64,000 nucleotides of DNA from Thermoanaerobaculia bacterium (GTDB lineage: Bacteria; Acidobacteriota; Thermoanaerobaculia; Multivoradales; JAHEKO01): the NCBI GenBank assembly GCA_947259195.1, contig CAMYLC010000021.1, positions 1 through 64,000 of the forward strand, written 5' to 3'. The first letter of the stretch is position 1, and each line of letters starts with the position of its first letter. The position numbers and the translations under genes are program-made. The notes under the pieces are model-generated. The model was given only the letters and a program-made list of their open reading frames with translations. It did not search any database and was not told the origin of the DNA. Shown here piece by piece: positions 8,548-17,145 of the stretch.

Positions 8548-9614
8548 TCTGCCCTGAGCAGAGCCAAGGCCTGGTCGAGGAAGGCCAGTTGCAGCCGCAT
8601 CTGATCGCGGATCGGCATGGCGTGGATGCCGGCCCCCGCAACGGTCCGTCTAGCGACTTCAGGCGGCTTCCCAGAGACAAGATCCTGCAGCCAGGCCAGG
8701 AGGCGCTTGCGGCCTTCGGTTCCCTTTTCGAATCGAGGCACGTCACGGCCCCCTGAGGTAGCTGGCACCAGGAAGAGAGGCATCTCGGAGACCAGGGTCA
8801 AGGGGTCGCCACCCAGGCGCCGCACATACTCCATGGAGCTCGGTCGAAACAGGGCGGCGGTCTCGGCGTCTCCGCGAGCCTCGAAATGGGCGATCATGGC
8901 TCGGGAGTCCGGGCGAGTCGAGAAGCCCTCGTCGATACGGCAAAATCCCTTTTCACCCTGGCGATCCAGGTCCATGGGTTGGTAGCCCATCGACCTTACA
9001 CGATCCCGAAGTGCATCTCTCATCGCGGCCGTGCGGTCGGCCCAGGATGGTTCGAGGAGGAACCAGGGCCCCGGAGCGAGGCCCATGCCGTGGAAGCTGG
9101 CGTGCAGGTGCAATGGACCTTCAGCCTGCAGGAAACGGGCCACTGCCAGATTCTCCGGCCTGGCGTCGACATCGTTCTGGTGTCGCGGGAAACCGAACTC
9201 GATGTCCTCGCCGGGGAGCTCGCGGACAACGTCCTTGACGTAGGCCACCAGGTCGTAGGCTTCATCCGGCGCGCCATGGTGGTCAGTCGTCGGCTGGGTG
9301 AGATCGCTCCAGGCGGCGTTGACAGCGGCCCCGTCAGGGTTGACATGGGGAACGATGTGCCAGCGCCTTTCGCTGAGAAGGGAGTCCTCCATCGGCAGCC
9401 TGCCGAGATAAGCCACCAGTTTCTCCAGCATCGCCGGTCCGACCGGCTCGTCGGCGTGGCAGCCTGCGATCAGGCTGATACGAATCGGACCGTTACCGAG
9501 GATGAAGGCGTGGATCGAGCGCCCCTGTCGCGAGTGGCCAATCATCCGGCCCTGAACGGGTTCGTGTACCGGATCCGTGATCAGGATGGCCTCGATGTCT
9601 AGAAGCTGGTGCAT
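8544..9614 (-). CDS. M14-family zinc carboxypeptidase-like protein
   Basis: A protein of about 356 residues with the metallocarboxypeptidase signature AGCHADEPVGP (HxxE zinc ligands), PHVNPDGAA, and LHASFHGMGL with a further histidine. This resembles M14 carboxypeptidases and succinylglutamate-desuccinylase-like deacylases. No signal peptide is seen, so it is probably cytoplasmic. A TTG at 9647 would add 11 residues; the ATG at 9614 is preferred, but neither has a clear ribosome-binding site. It converges with the MFS gene and diverges from the flavin reductase gene. Confidence 0.8.
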   Translation of the reverse strand: MHQLLDIEAILITDPVHEPVQGRMIGHSRQGRSIHAFILGNGPIRISLIAGCHADEPVGPAMLEKLVAYLGRLPMEDSLLSERRWHIVPHVNPDGAAVNAAWSDLTQPTTDHHGAPDEAYDLVAYVKDVVRELPGEDIEFGFPRHQNDVDARPENLAVARFLQAEGPLHLHASFHGMGLAPGPWFLLEPSWADRTAAMRDALRDRVRSMGYQPMDLDRQGEKGFCRIDEGFSTRPDSRAMIAHFEARGDAETAALFRPSSMEYVRRLGGDPLTLVSEMPLFLVPATSGGRDVPRFEKGTEGRKRLLAWLQDLVSGKPPEVARRTVAGAGIHAMPIRDQMRLQLAFLDQALALLRAD

Positions 9615-9733
9615 GGAGTCCGAAGAGTCTGGAGTTGGGCTCGCCAAGTCTACCCTGGGCGGTGCTGGGGTCCTTGATAGACTTGCGCTGTCTCAAAGTG
9701 AGCCCTGCAGAGTTCCTGAGGAGAGGAGGGATC

Positions 9734-10342
9734 ATGTCGGAAGACCCTTATAGTCAGCTTGTCTCCCTCGAGTTGGATCGTCCCATCTGGGAACGATTCT
9801 TTTGCGTATCACCGTTGGTGGTGATTGGCTCCCAAGAGGAGGACGGCAGTGTCGATCTGGCCCCGAAACACATGGCGACTCCTCTCGGATGGGGAAATTA
9901 CTTCGGCTTCGTCTGCACCCCCACCCATTCGACGTATCGCAACATCAGACGCGAAGAGTGCTTTACGGTCAGCTATCTGCGGCCGGATCAGGTAGTGCTG
10001 GCCAGCCTGGCTGCCGCGCCGCGCTGTGAAGATGGCAGCAAGTCGATGCTGCAGGCCGTGCCCACCATTCCATCGCGCTTCACAGATGGAGTCTTCGTGC
10101 GGGATGCCTATCTGCTTCTCGAGTGCGAGCTGGACAGGGTCGTCGACGGCTTCGGACCCAATAGTCTCGTCGCCGGCAAGGTGATAGCGGCGTATGCCCA
10201 CCGGGAAGCCCTGCGGGGTGACGATCGGGACGATCAGGACGTTCTGGACGCATGCCCGCTCTTCGCTTATCTCCACCCCAATCGGTTCGCGGAGGTTGCC
10301 ACGAGCCAGTCCTTTCCGTTACCCGCTGGATTCCGGCGCTGA
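9734..10342 (+). CDS. Flavin reductase-like (FMN-binding split-barrel) protein
   Basis: A 202-residue protein with the flavin reductase domain pattern: PLVVIGSQEEDGSVDLAPK, then NYFGFVCTPTHSTYRNI, where the phosphate of FMN is bound. A C-terminal HPNRFAEV patch follows. These proteins use FMN as cofactor or substrate for small reductions; the partner is unknown. The start is set at ATG 9734 because GGAGAGGAGGG lies just upstream. A longer open frame begins about 100 bases earlier but would add residues foreign to the family. The next gene starts 9 bases later. Confidence 0.82.
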   Translation: MSEDPYSQLVSLELDRPIWERFFCVSPLVVIGSQEEDGSVDLAPKHMATPLGWGNYFGFVCTPTHSTYRNIRREECFTVSYLRPDQVVLASLAAAPRCEDGSKSMLQAVPTIPSRFTDGVFVRDAYLLLECELDRVVDGFGPNSLVAGKVIAAYAHREALRGDDRDDQDVLDACPLFAYLHPNRFAEVATSQSFPLPAGFRR

Positions 10343-10351
10343 AGTCTGCTG

Positions 10352-11548
10352 ATGCCATCGGCTCGGGCTCGAGGACTCCTGGACTATCTCCGCTCCTGCC
10401 GAGCCGAGATGTACGAGGCTCTCGAACGCCTCGTCGCCGCAGAATCACCGTCGCAAGATCCGGCCTCTCAAGCCGACGTGCAGGCGACATTGACTCAAGA
10501 GCTGGAAGCGAGCGGCTTCAGGGTGCGACGGCTGCCTGGGCACGAGACCGGCGGTCACCTTCTGGCGGTCCCCAGGGAGCGCAGCCGACACCAGTGCGTT
10601 CAGGCACTCATTGGTCACTGCGACACCGTCTGGCCCCGAGGCACACTCGGCAAGATGCCCATCACCATTCGTGCGGGCCGCATGACAGGGCCCGGAATCT
10701 ACGACATGAAGGGTGGTCTGGTGCTGATGATCTTCGCCCTGCGAGCGATCGCGGAGCAGGGCCTGGAACCGGAGGTCCTGCCGGTTGTTTTCATCAATTC
10801 GGACGAGGAGTTGGGCAGCGGTGAATCGCGGCGGACTGTCGAACGCCTATCGAAGATCGCTGATCGGATCTTGGTGTTGGAGCCGGCGATGGGGGAGACT
10901 GGTGCACTGAAAACCGCCCGCAAAGGAGTCGGTCAGTTCAGGATTCGTGTGAGTGGCAAGGCAGCGCATGCCGGCCTCGAGCCGAGCCAGGGGGTGAGCG
11001 CGATCCTCGAGCTCTCCCATGTTGTCCAGAAGCTCTTCGCCCTTAACGATCCAACGAATGGAATCACGGTGAATGTCGGCACGATCGACGGTGGTTTGCG
11101 ACCCAACGTAGTGGCTCCCGAGAGCACGGCGGACATCGATGTGCGGGTGCTGACCACCCAGCAGGCGCGCAAGGTGGAGGCGGCGATTCGGAGCCTCGAA
11201 CCGGAGACGCCGGGAGCTGTTTTGCGGGTGGAGGGTCACGTGGATATTCCACCCCTGGAGCGCACGCCTCGCAATCGGCTGCTTTGGCGACGGGCCCAGG
11301 CAGTCGCCAGGGAGTTGGAATTGGAGCTCGAGGAGTGTCTGGCAGGGGGTGGCTCCGACGGCAACGTGGCGAGCCTCTTCGCGCCGACGTTGGACGGATT
11401 GGGTCCCGTGGGTGCGGGCGCCCATGCTGTTCACGAGTTCATTGAGCTGGATAGCATGGTAGAGAGAGGAGCGCTCCTGGCGCTGCTGCTCTTGGAGCCT
11501 CCACTGAACTGGCGGGCCGAGCTCGGCAGCCAGGTCGCGGAGAGCTGA
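10352..11548 (+). CDS. M20-family peptidase (glutamate carboxypeptidase-like)
   Basis: A 398-residue M20 metallopeptidase. Zinc ligands and catalytic residues are visible: GHCDTVWP (His and the following Asp), GPGIYDMKGG (Asp bridging two zincs), and NSDEELGS (catalytic Glu plus Glu ligand). The dimerisation domain lies in the middle, and the terminal ligand histidine is probably in GAGAHAVHEF. It is most like CPG2-type carboxypeptidases, which remove C-terminal glutamate or act on aminoacyl conjugates. The exact substrate is unknown. It probably shares an operon with the flavin reductase. Confidence 0.87.
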   Translation: MPSARARGLLDYLRSCRAEMYEALERLVAAESPSQDPASQADVQATLTQELEASGFRVRRLPGHETGGHLLAVPRERSRHQCVQALIGHCDTVWPRGTLGKMPITIRAGRMTGPGIYDMKGGLVLMIFALRAIAEQGLEPEVLPVVFINSDEELGSGESRRTVERLSKIADRILVLEPAMGETGALKTARKGVGQFRIRVSGKAAHAGLEPSQGVSAILELSHVVQKLFALNDPTNGITVNVGTIDGGLRPNVVAPESTADIDVRVLTTQQARKVEAAIRSLEPETPGAVLRVEGHVDIPPLERTPRNRLLWRRAQAVARELELELEECLAGGGSDGNVASLFAPTLDGLGPVGAGAHAVHEFIELDSMVERGALLALLLLEPPLNWRAELGSQVAES

Positions 11549-11598
11549 CCTGTTCTCGGATGCCCGGTATGTACCAGTCGAGCGTCGCCTCGACCCCT

Positions 11599-11634
11599 CC
11601 TCAGGCGGCGTCAAGTCCGACCTCTTGCCTGAGG
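11599..11634. terminator. Stem-loop downstream of the M20 peptidase gene
   Basis: CCTCAGGC at 11599-11606 and GCCTGAGG at 11627-11634 form a perfect 8-bp stem with a 20-base loop. It lies in the roughly 200-base gap between the peptidase and nucleoside transporter genes. No T-tract follows, so it may be a weak terminator or an operator. Confidence 0.3.
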
Positions 11635-11755
11635 TACTATTGCTCCGGAGTCATGACAATCGCTCGCCGCGGTGAACCTTGTCGAACCGGAACCGAGTGC
11701 CCGCGATGAACTGGGAGATGGCGAGACTCGAGAACAGGGCTGGGGAGATTCAACT

Positions 11756-13378
11756 GTGAACTGGGTCAGCATTCTGGGACTCTTGACGTTGCTCGGCATC
11801 GCCTGGGCCATGTCCTACTACCGGCGAGACGTGAAGCTGCGGCCGATTCTCTGGGGTCTGGGATTGCAGTTCGTTCTGGCTCTCATCATCCTTCGCGAGG
11901 ACGTCTGGAGCTTCGTCGGAATGGGCCTGCTCGGTCTGCTCGTGATCCTCTATCTCCTGGATGACAAGCAAGAGGAAGGCGGGCTCCAATGGCGTAGAGC
12001 CGTGGTGGTCATCGCTGCAAGCCTAGCTGTCGCAGCCCTGGTTTTGCAGCTTCCCGCCCAGTTTCTCTTGATCGGTCTGGGGGCTTTGCTGGCGGCCTTG
12101 CTGCTCAATCGCCGCTTCGGTCTGGCCCCGGGCGCGCAGAGGTTCATGGGTGCCCTTCTCGTGATTCTGCTCGTTGGCTGGATGGTCGCTTCCAACCTAC
12201 ACGGTCAACGGGCCTTTCAGTACTTCAGCACCGGGGCAGCGAACTTCTTGAACCTGTCGGACTACGGTGCCAGGTTCTTGTTCGGCAACCTGGCCGACTC
12301 CCAGTACTTCTTCCCGGGCCAAGAAGGGGGATGGCCCGGCTTCGGCATGCAGTTCGCTTTCAAGGTTCTGCCGACAATCATCTTCTTCGGTGGCTTCATG
12401 GGGGTCCTCTATTACCTGGGGGTCATGCAGAAGGTCATCGAGGCGCTCAGCCGTTTCATGCGATGGACCATCGGCACCAGCGGTGCCGAGACCCTTTCCT
12501 GTACCGCCAACGTCTTCGTCGGACAGACCGAAGCTCCTCTGCTGATCAAGCCTTTCTTGGCCGATATGACGCAGTCCGAGCTGCTCACAATCATGGTGGG
12601 AGGGTTCGCCACGATTGCCGGAGGTGTACTGGCTGGCTACATTGCCATGGGAGTGCCGGCCGGCCATCTGGTAGCGGCAAGTGTCATGTCGGCGCCGGCG
12701 GCCTTGGTGATCGGCAAGATCATCTTTCCAGAGAAGGAGCACTCGCAGACCGCCGGCGACGCCAAGCTGCCGGAGATCGAGAGCGGTGGCAATGTCATCG
12801 AAGCTGCATCCAACGGCATCGTGGATGGCCTCAAGCTGGCGGTCAATGTCGGCGCCATGCTGATCGGGTTCATCGCCCTGATCGCTGTCGTCGATGTGTT
12901 GATGGGTCTCGTCGATCGGCTGATCGATGGACGCCTCCTCGGTGGGAGCTACGTAGCGTATGCCGCCAGCGGTATGTCCCCGGCAGTCGGCGAGTATCAG
13001 GGGATCTTCCCCGGCTCGCTGCAGACCCTGTTCGGCACGCTATTGAGACCACTGGCATTCCTTATGGGAGTGCCATGGGCCGATGCCTCGAGAGTGGGCA
13101 ATCTGCTTGGCGTCAAGCTGTCCCTCAACGAGTTCGTGGCCTTTGGCACCCTCGGCAGCTACATTCAGGGCGGTCTTCTGAGCGAGAGAGCCATCGTCAT
13201 TTCGACCTACGCATTGTGCGGCTTCGCCAACTTCTCCTCCATCGGGATCCAGATCGGTGGTATCAGTGCCTTGGCACCTGAAAGAAAGGGAGACCTCGCC
13301 AGGGTCGGGCTGAAAGCCATGTTCGGCGGAGCTCTGGCTTCCTGGCTGACCGCTACCATCGTTGGCATACTCCACTGA
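11756..13378 (+). CDS. Concentrative nucleoside transporter (CNT/NupC family)
   Basis: A 540-residue membrane protein. The C-terminal two thirds carry the CNT hallmarks GQTEAPLLIKPF and MTQSELLTIMVGGFATIAGG, and the NFSSIGIQIGG motif near the end. CNTs import nucleosides with Na+ or H+. The N-terminal part has several extra hydrophobic segments, making the protein longer than the usual 400 or so residues of bacterial NupC. The start is GTG 11756, preceded by GGGGAG. An upstream in-frame GTG at 11672 would add a hydrophilic, unconserved leader. Confidence 0.87.
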   Translation: MNWVSILGLLTLLGIAWAMSYYRRDVKLRPILWGLGLQFVLALIILREDVWSFVGMGLLGLLVILYLLDDKQEEGGLQWRRAVVVIAASLAVAALVLQLPAQFLLIGLGALLAALLLNRRFGLAPGAQRFMGALLVILLVGWMVASNLHGQRAFQYFSTGAANFLNLSDYGARFLFGNLADSQYFFPGQEGGWPGFGMQFAFKVLPTIIFFGGFMGVLYYLGVMQKVIEALSRFMRWTIGTSGAETLSCTANVFVGQTEAPLLIKPFLADMTQSELLTIMVGGFATIAGGVLAGYIAMGVPAGHLVAASVMSAPAALVIGKIIFPEKEHSQTAGDAKLPEIESGGNVIEAASNGIVDGLKLAVNVGAMLIGFIALIAVVDVLMGLVDRLIDGRLLGGSYVAYAASGMSPAVGEYQGIFPGSLQTLFGTLLRPLAFLMGVPWADASRVGNLLGVKLSLNEFVAFGTLGSYIQGGLLSERAIVISTYALCGFANFSSIGIQIGGISALAPERKGDLARVGLKAMFGGALASWLTATIVGILH

Positions 13379-13451
13379 TGGATTGGAGGAGACACCCATT
13401 GCGGTTCAGTCGATTGGAGCGGCTCTGATCGAAAGCGGCGAGCCGTCGATC

Positions 13452-13796
13452 ATGGCGACCCCATCATCCTACGAGAGGATCTACGCCCAGGTGGCTCGCG
13501 TCCCCTCGGGCAAGGTCGCCACCTATGGCCAGATCGCCGACCTGGCGGAGCTACCTGGGCAGGCGCGCCAGGTGGGCTATGCGCTGCATGCGTTGCCGGC
13601 CGGCTCCGAGCTGCCTTGGCACCGGGTGATCAATGCCAGAGGTGAGATCAGCCGACGGGTGGAGATCGGCTGGGAGGGCTTTCAGCGACAGCTGCTGGAA
13701 GAAGAGGGTGTGGTCTTCGACTCCGCTGGACGGGTCGACCTGAGGCGATATCGTTGGCAGCCGTCCCTGACCGCCATGCTGGGCACCGAAAGATGA
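13452..13796 (+). CDS. atl: Alkyltransferase-like (ATL) DNA repair protein
   Basis: A 114-residue protein with the DNA-binding winged-helix domain of O6-alkylguanine transferases, including the recognition-helix region GQARQVGYALHALP. The alkyl-acceptor cysteine motif PCHR is replaced by PWHR (PWHRVINARGEI). That is the defining change of ATL proteins, which bind O6-alkylguanine and recruit nucleotide excision repair instead of reversing the lesion. The ATG at 13452 gives the compact family length. Its stop overlaps the next start (ATGA), so the two genes are translationally coupled. Confidence 0.88.
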   Translation: MATPSSYERIYAQVARVPSGKVATYGQIADLAELPGQARQVGYALHALPAGSELPWHRVINARGEISRRVEIGWEGFQRQLLEEEGVVFDSAGRVDLRRYRWQPSLTAMLGTER

Positions 13797-14545
13797 AGGG
13801 CTACCTTCTGCTCTTCGGCTCGGGGCTGATAGCCGGCGTAGTCAATGTCATTGCTGGAGGAGGCTCCTTCCTGACCCTGCCGATACTCATGTTCCTCGGC
13901 TTGCCGGCTGGCGTGGCCAACGGCACCAATCGAGTTGGCATCCTCCTGCAGAACGTCGCAGCCGTTTGGAGTTTCGAGCGTCACCGTGTGCTGGACTGGA
14001 GCTCCTTGTGGTGGGCGGCTGCGCCGGCGACCTTGGGAGCGGTCTTCGGCACCTGGGGTGCTCTGGTCATCAGCGATCAAGCGTTCAAGCGGGTTCTGGC
14101 CTTGTTGATGCTGACGCTGTCGGTGTGGACTCTGTGGGCTCCTCACCATAGAAAGGAAGGCAGCCGTGCGGAGCTTGCCGATCGAGCCGGACGACGCTAC
14201 CTCCTGACCGGCCTGGCTTTCTTCGCGGTGGGGATCTATGGTGGGTTCGTTCAGGCCGGAGTCGGGTTCTTCGTCCTCGCCGTGACCTCGGCCGTGGGTC
14301 TGAATCTGGTGCGGGGCAACGCCGTAAAGGTGCTGACGGTACTCTGTTTTACTGCCCTGTCCCTGGCCTTGTTTGTCTGGCAGGGCAAAGTCGACTGGCT
14401 CATGGGCTTGACGTTGGCGGCGGGAACCATCATCGGGGGGCTGGTCGGAGCACGTCTCACCGTCCTCAAGGGACATCGATGGGTGCGGGGGGTCGTCACC
14501 GTGACGATCATCGTCTTCGCGCTGAAGCTCTGGATTGGAAGCTAG
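13793..14545 (+). CDS. TauE/SafE-family membrane permease
   Basis: A 250-residue integral membrane protein with about 8 hydrophobic segments and the repeated TauE/SafE pattern: GLIAGVVNVIAGGGSFLTLPIL at the N-terminus and a second copy around GGFVQAGVGFFVL. The family includes sulfite, sulfoacetate and other organic anion exporters. Substrate prediction from sequence is unreliable. The start is ATG 13793, overlapping the atl stop codon by 4 bases. It ends 7 bases before the convergent DUF4388-TonB gene. Confidence 0.83.
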   Translation: MKGYLLLFGSGLIAGVVNVIAGGGSFLTLPILMFLGLPAGVANGTNRVGILLQNVAAVWSFERHRVLDWSSLWWAAAPATLGAVFGTWGALVISDQAFKRVLALLMLTLSVWTLWAPHHRKEGSRAELADRAGRRYLLTGLAFFAVGIYGGFVQAGVGFFVLAVTSAVGLNLVRGNAVKVLTVLCFTALSLALFVWQGKVDWLMGLTLAAGTIIGGLVGARLTVLKGHRWVRGVVTVTIIVFALKLWIGS

Positions 14546-14552
14546 AGAACCT

Positions 14553-16184
14553 CTAGGGCTTGAATTCGATCCGCAGATCGACCCACATCTTGACCGGGAT
14601 ATCATCCACCATGGCGGGTCGCCAAGTGGTCTTTTCCGCTGCTGCAGAGGCCGCCCTGTCGAAGCCCATGCCTGCCTTCGGCCCGGTTTGCTGAATCTCG
14701 GCCACACCCCCGTGCTCGTCGATCAAAAGGCGCAGTTCCACGACAGCGGTGCGACCGAGGCGTCGAGCGGTGTCGGGGTAGCGAGGCTGGGGTCGCCTGA
14801 CGACCGTTGGCGCCTGGACTCCCGGTCCTGGCTCTACGAGATCACCCATTGCCACCTTGGGTTGTTCGGGGAGAAGCTCGGCGGCCGATGCAGCAAGTTG
14901 GGAGTCCGGCAGGTCGGGAACGGTGTATCTCAGGTTGGACTCCTCGGCATCGCCATCGAGCAGGCCGGAATCAGCTGCGCCGTCGGCGGGGACGACCTCT
15001 TCCGTTTCCAGCTCGGGCTCTGCCAGGGGTGCGACAACCGTGGTCCGACCGATGAGCGCTGGTGGAGCGTCAGATTCGGCATCGATCTGGTCGCTAGCCA
15101 GTTGGATTTCGGGAAGGTTCTTGTTCTCTTCGGCTTCACGCTGCGCGTCGCGAAGCTGATTGCGCAGAGTCTCCAATTCCCGTTCGTACTCAACCTTGAG
15201 CTGAGTCGTTTCGCGTTCCTTGTTGTCAGCATCGGTTGGTGGTGGCGCGATGTCCGCTGTTGCCAGCGGCTCTGCGTCTGCCTCGGCTGTTGGCAGGATA
15301 CCCAATTCCTCGAGGGTCGGGGCCGGTTCGAATTCGGTGAAGCGTGCGGCGCTGTCCGGCGGCAGCTGGGTCCGTGCCTCGCTCGGCTCCGCCGGCCAGA
15401 AGAAGTAGGCCATGACTGCGATCAGAATCACGACAACCCCGGCAGCCGCGGCAGCCAGCAACTTGACCCGATTCTCCTTCTTGGCTGTCGTGGTCTCGTA
15501 GAAACCTCTCACTTTCGGCTCGATGATGCCCTCGAAGTCCTCCTCGATGGCACTGGAGCGCTCTCGGGAAGCGCTCATGTCATCGACGACCTTGGGGATT
15601 TCGACAGAGGAGATGCTCAGGGGATCCAGAATGTCGGAGGCCAGCGTTTGTTCGATCTCACGGGCATCTTCGGAAGCGCGATCCTCCATTCCTCCGGCCG
15701 CAGAGTGGTTGGCCTCGTCGATTCGCCGCATGCCCTCGAGAACCACGTTGGTCACGTCGAGGGACATGGGTACCATGGGAAACTCTGGCAGGTCGTCCGG
15801 CACGAATCGGAACTCGCCTTCGGGCCAGCAGAAAAGCTCGTAAATAGTCTCCCGAGTCTTCTGCTGAAGAACCTGGTTCAGCTCCTTTTCCGTAATGGAG
15901 CCCAGGGTCACCAGCACCTTGCCAAGGAGAATCTGGGTTGCTTGTTGCAGCTTGAGAGCACGATCCAGTGTCGGCTCATCGATGAGGCCCTCGGCGATAA
16001 GGAAGCGCCCCAGGTGTTCCTGCGAGTCACTCGATTCGGACGAGACGATGGTTCCGCGGTCGAAGTAGATGCGCTTTTCTGTGTCTTCGTTCTCGATGAT
16101 GAGAACGCCGGTCTTGGTGCCCTGGGCCAGCCACTGGAGGAGTTCCGATAGCTCGAGGGTAAGGAGATTGCCGGTGATACTCAT
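14553..16184 (-). CDS. DUF4388 (PATAN)-transmembrane-TonB C-terminal domain chimera
   Basis: A 543-residue protein in three parts. Residues 1 to about 135 are a DUF4388/PATAN domain (GNLLTLELSELLQWLAQGTK, FDRGTIVSSES, then GRFLIAEGLIDEPTL). One membrane helix follows at about 243-266. The long linker is rich in acidic residues and Ala/Pro with a short coiled coil. The C-terminal 80 residues are a TonB-like energy-transduction domain (PRYPDTARRLGRTAVVELRLLIDEHGGV). DUF4388 domains sit in the cytoplasm in signalling and gliding proteins, while TonB C-termini contact outer-membrane receptors, so the topology would span cytoplasm to periplasm. No exbB or exbD is present nearby. It diverges from a PilZ protein gene. 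Confidence 0.85.
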   Translation of the reverse strand: MSITGNLLTLELSELLQWLAQGTKTGVLIIENEDTEKRIYFDRGTIVSSESSDSQEHLGRFLIAEGLIDEPTLDRALKLQQATQILLGKVLVTLGSITEKELNQVLQQKTRETIYELFCWPEGEFRFVPDDLPEFPMVPMSLDVTNVVLEGMRRIDEANHSAAGGMEDRASEDAREIEQTLASDILDPLSISSVEIPKVVDDMSASRERSSAIEEDFEGIIEPKVRGFYETTTAKKENRVKLLAAAAAGVVVILIAVMAYFFWPAEPSEARTQLPPDSAARFTEFEPAPTLEELGILPTAEADAEPLATADIAPPPTDADNKERETTQLKVEYERELETLRNQLRDAQREAEENKNLPEIQLASDQIDAESDAPPALIGRTTVVAPLAEPELETEEVVPADGAADSGLLDGDAEESNLRYTVPDLPDSQLAASAAELLPEQPKVAMGDLVEPGPGVQAPTVVRRPQPRYPDTARRLGRTAVVELRLLIDEHGGVAEIQQTGPKAGMGFDRAASAAAEKTTWRPAMVDDIPVKMWVDLRIEFKP

Positions 16185-16389
16185 GTCTTGCCCTGCTGGC
16201 TCACGAAGTCGGTAGCCCTGACGACCGACTCTGCACCCTCCGCTTTTGAGCCCACAGCTATTGTAAGTCCAGGAGGGGTGGGTTGCGATGTGGCGTGTCT
16301 CACACAGGCGGCGGGGCTTGATGGCCCCGGGAGCCGGTTCTTGCCGCTGGGCCCGCCATCAGAGAGTATAGAATCGGCAGTCTAATCCC

Positions 16390-17073
16390 ATGAATGAAAA
16401 AGGCGAAAAGAGGCGATATCCCCGCTTCCCCACCGAAAAGGTGGAGGGTAGCTTCTCCTATTCGGTCAGGGCCAGCGTCGACAACTTGAGTCTGGGCGGC
16501 TTTGCCGTCCGCACCAGCGCTCAGCTCCAGGTGGGCAGGAAGTACAACTTCCGCCTCGGTGACGGACCTGACGTGGTCAACCTCGAGGGGAAGGTGAAGT
16601 GGTGCCGTCTGGCCGGAACGCAGAAGCTGGATACCGGAGACGTGGTGCCGGTCTATTCCGCCGGGATCGCTTTCGGGGACATCCTGACGAACACGGCGGA
16701 ACAGCTGTATCAGTTTATGGAGAAGAACGTCATCCTCGATCTCAAGCAGAGGATCTTCGGTCGACTCAAGGTAGACACCGCGCGCGAGGTCGATCTCAAG
16801 ACCGAATCCAAGTTCCTGGTCAAGCAGCTCAGCGCCTCCGGCATGCTGATCATCACCGAGCTACCCCCGAAGCCGGAGTCCATCGTCAAGCTGGAATTGC
16901 AGCTCAATGAGCATGTCTTCGAGTGCATGGGCAGGGTGGTCTACGCGGCGGAGTTCGATCTCGAGGAGGGAGAGTTGCACTACCGCGTGGGCGTCGAGTT
17001 TGTGCAACCGAGCAAGGAACAGTTCCAAATCCTGGAGACTTTCATTCGCAACGAGCTGGAGCGGGAGGGCTGA
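16390..17073 (+). CDS. Tandem PilZ-domain protein
   Basis: A 227-residue cytoplasmic protein. The first PilZ domain has both c-di-GMP motifs, RRYPRFP (RxxxR) near the N-terminus and DNLSLGG (D/NxSxxG). A second PilZ-like barrel (about 115-225) has a degenerate motif, KQLSASGM, without the arginine pair. The first domain is therefore likely to bind c-di-GMP. It diverges from the DUF4388-TonB gene across about 205 bases, and a shared role in surface behaviour is plausible but unproven. Confidence 0.83.
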   Translation: MNEKGEKRRYPRFPTEKVEGSFSYSVRASVDNLSLGGFAVRTSAQLQVGRKYNFRLGDGPDVVNLEGKVKWCRLAGTQKLDTGDVVPVYSAGIAFGDILTNTAEQLYQFMEKNVILDLKQRIFGRLKVDTAREVDLKTESKFLVKQLSASGMLIITELPPKPESIVKLELQLNEHVFECMGRVVYAAEFDLEEGELHYRVGVEFVQPSKEQFQILETFIRNELEREG

Positions 17074-17074
17074 A

Positions 17075-17093
17075 AGCACCCCCGGGCGGTGCT
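17075..17093 (+). terminator. GC-rich stem-loop after the PilZ gene
   Basis: AGCACC (17075-17080) and GGTGCT (17088-17093) form a 6-bp stem with a 7-base loop directly after the PilZ stop codon. Only a poor T-tract follows (GTCTAG), so intrinsic termination is possible but weakly supported. Confidence 0.35.
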
Positions 17094-17145
17094 GTCTAGA
17101 GCCTGAACGAGGCGGGCCGAGTGCCTGAAGTGCAAGGAGACGACC

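Noticed and set aside
14535..16151. A long plus-strand open frame of over 500 codons opposite the DUF4388-TonB gene
   Set aside because: It is the mirror of the minus-strand gene, caused by high GC. The minus-strand product has recognisable domains and the plus-strand one has none.
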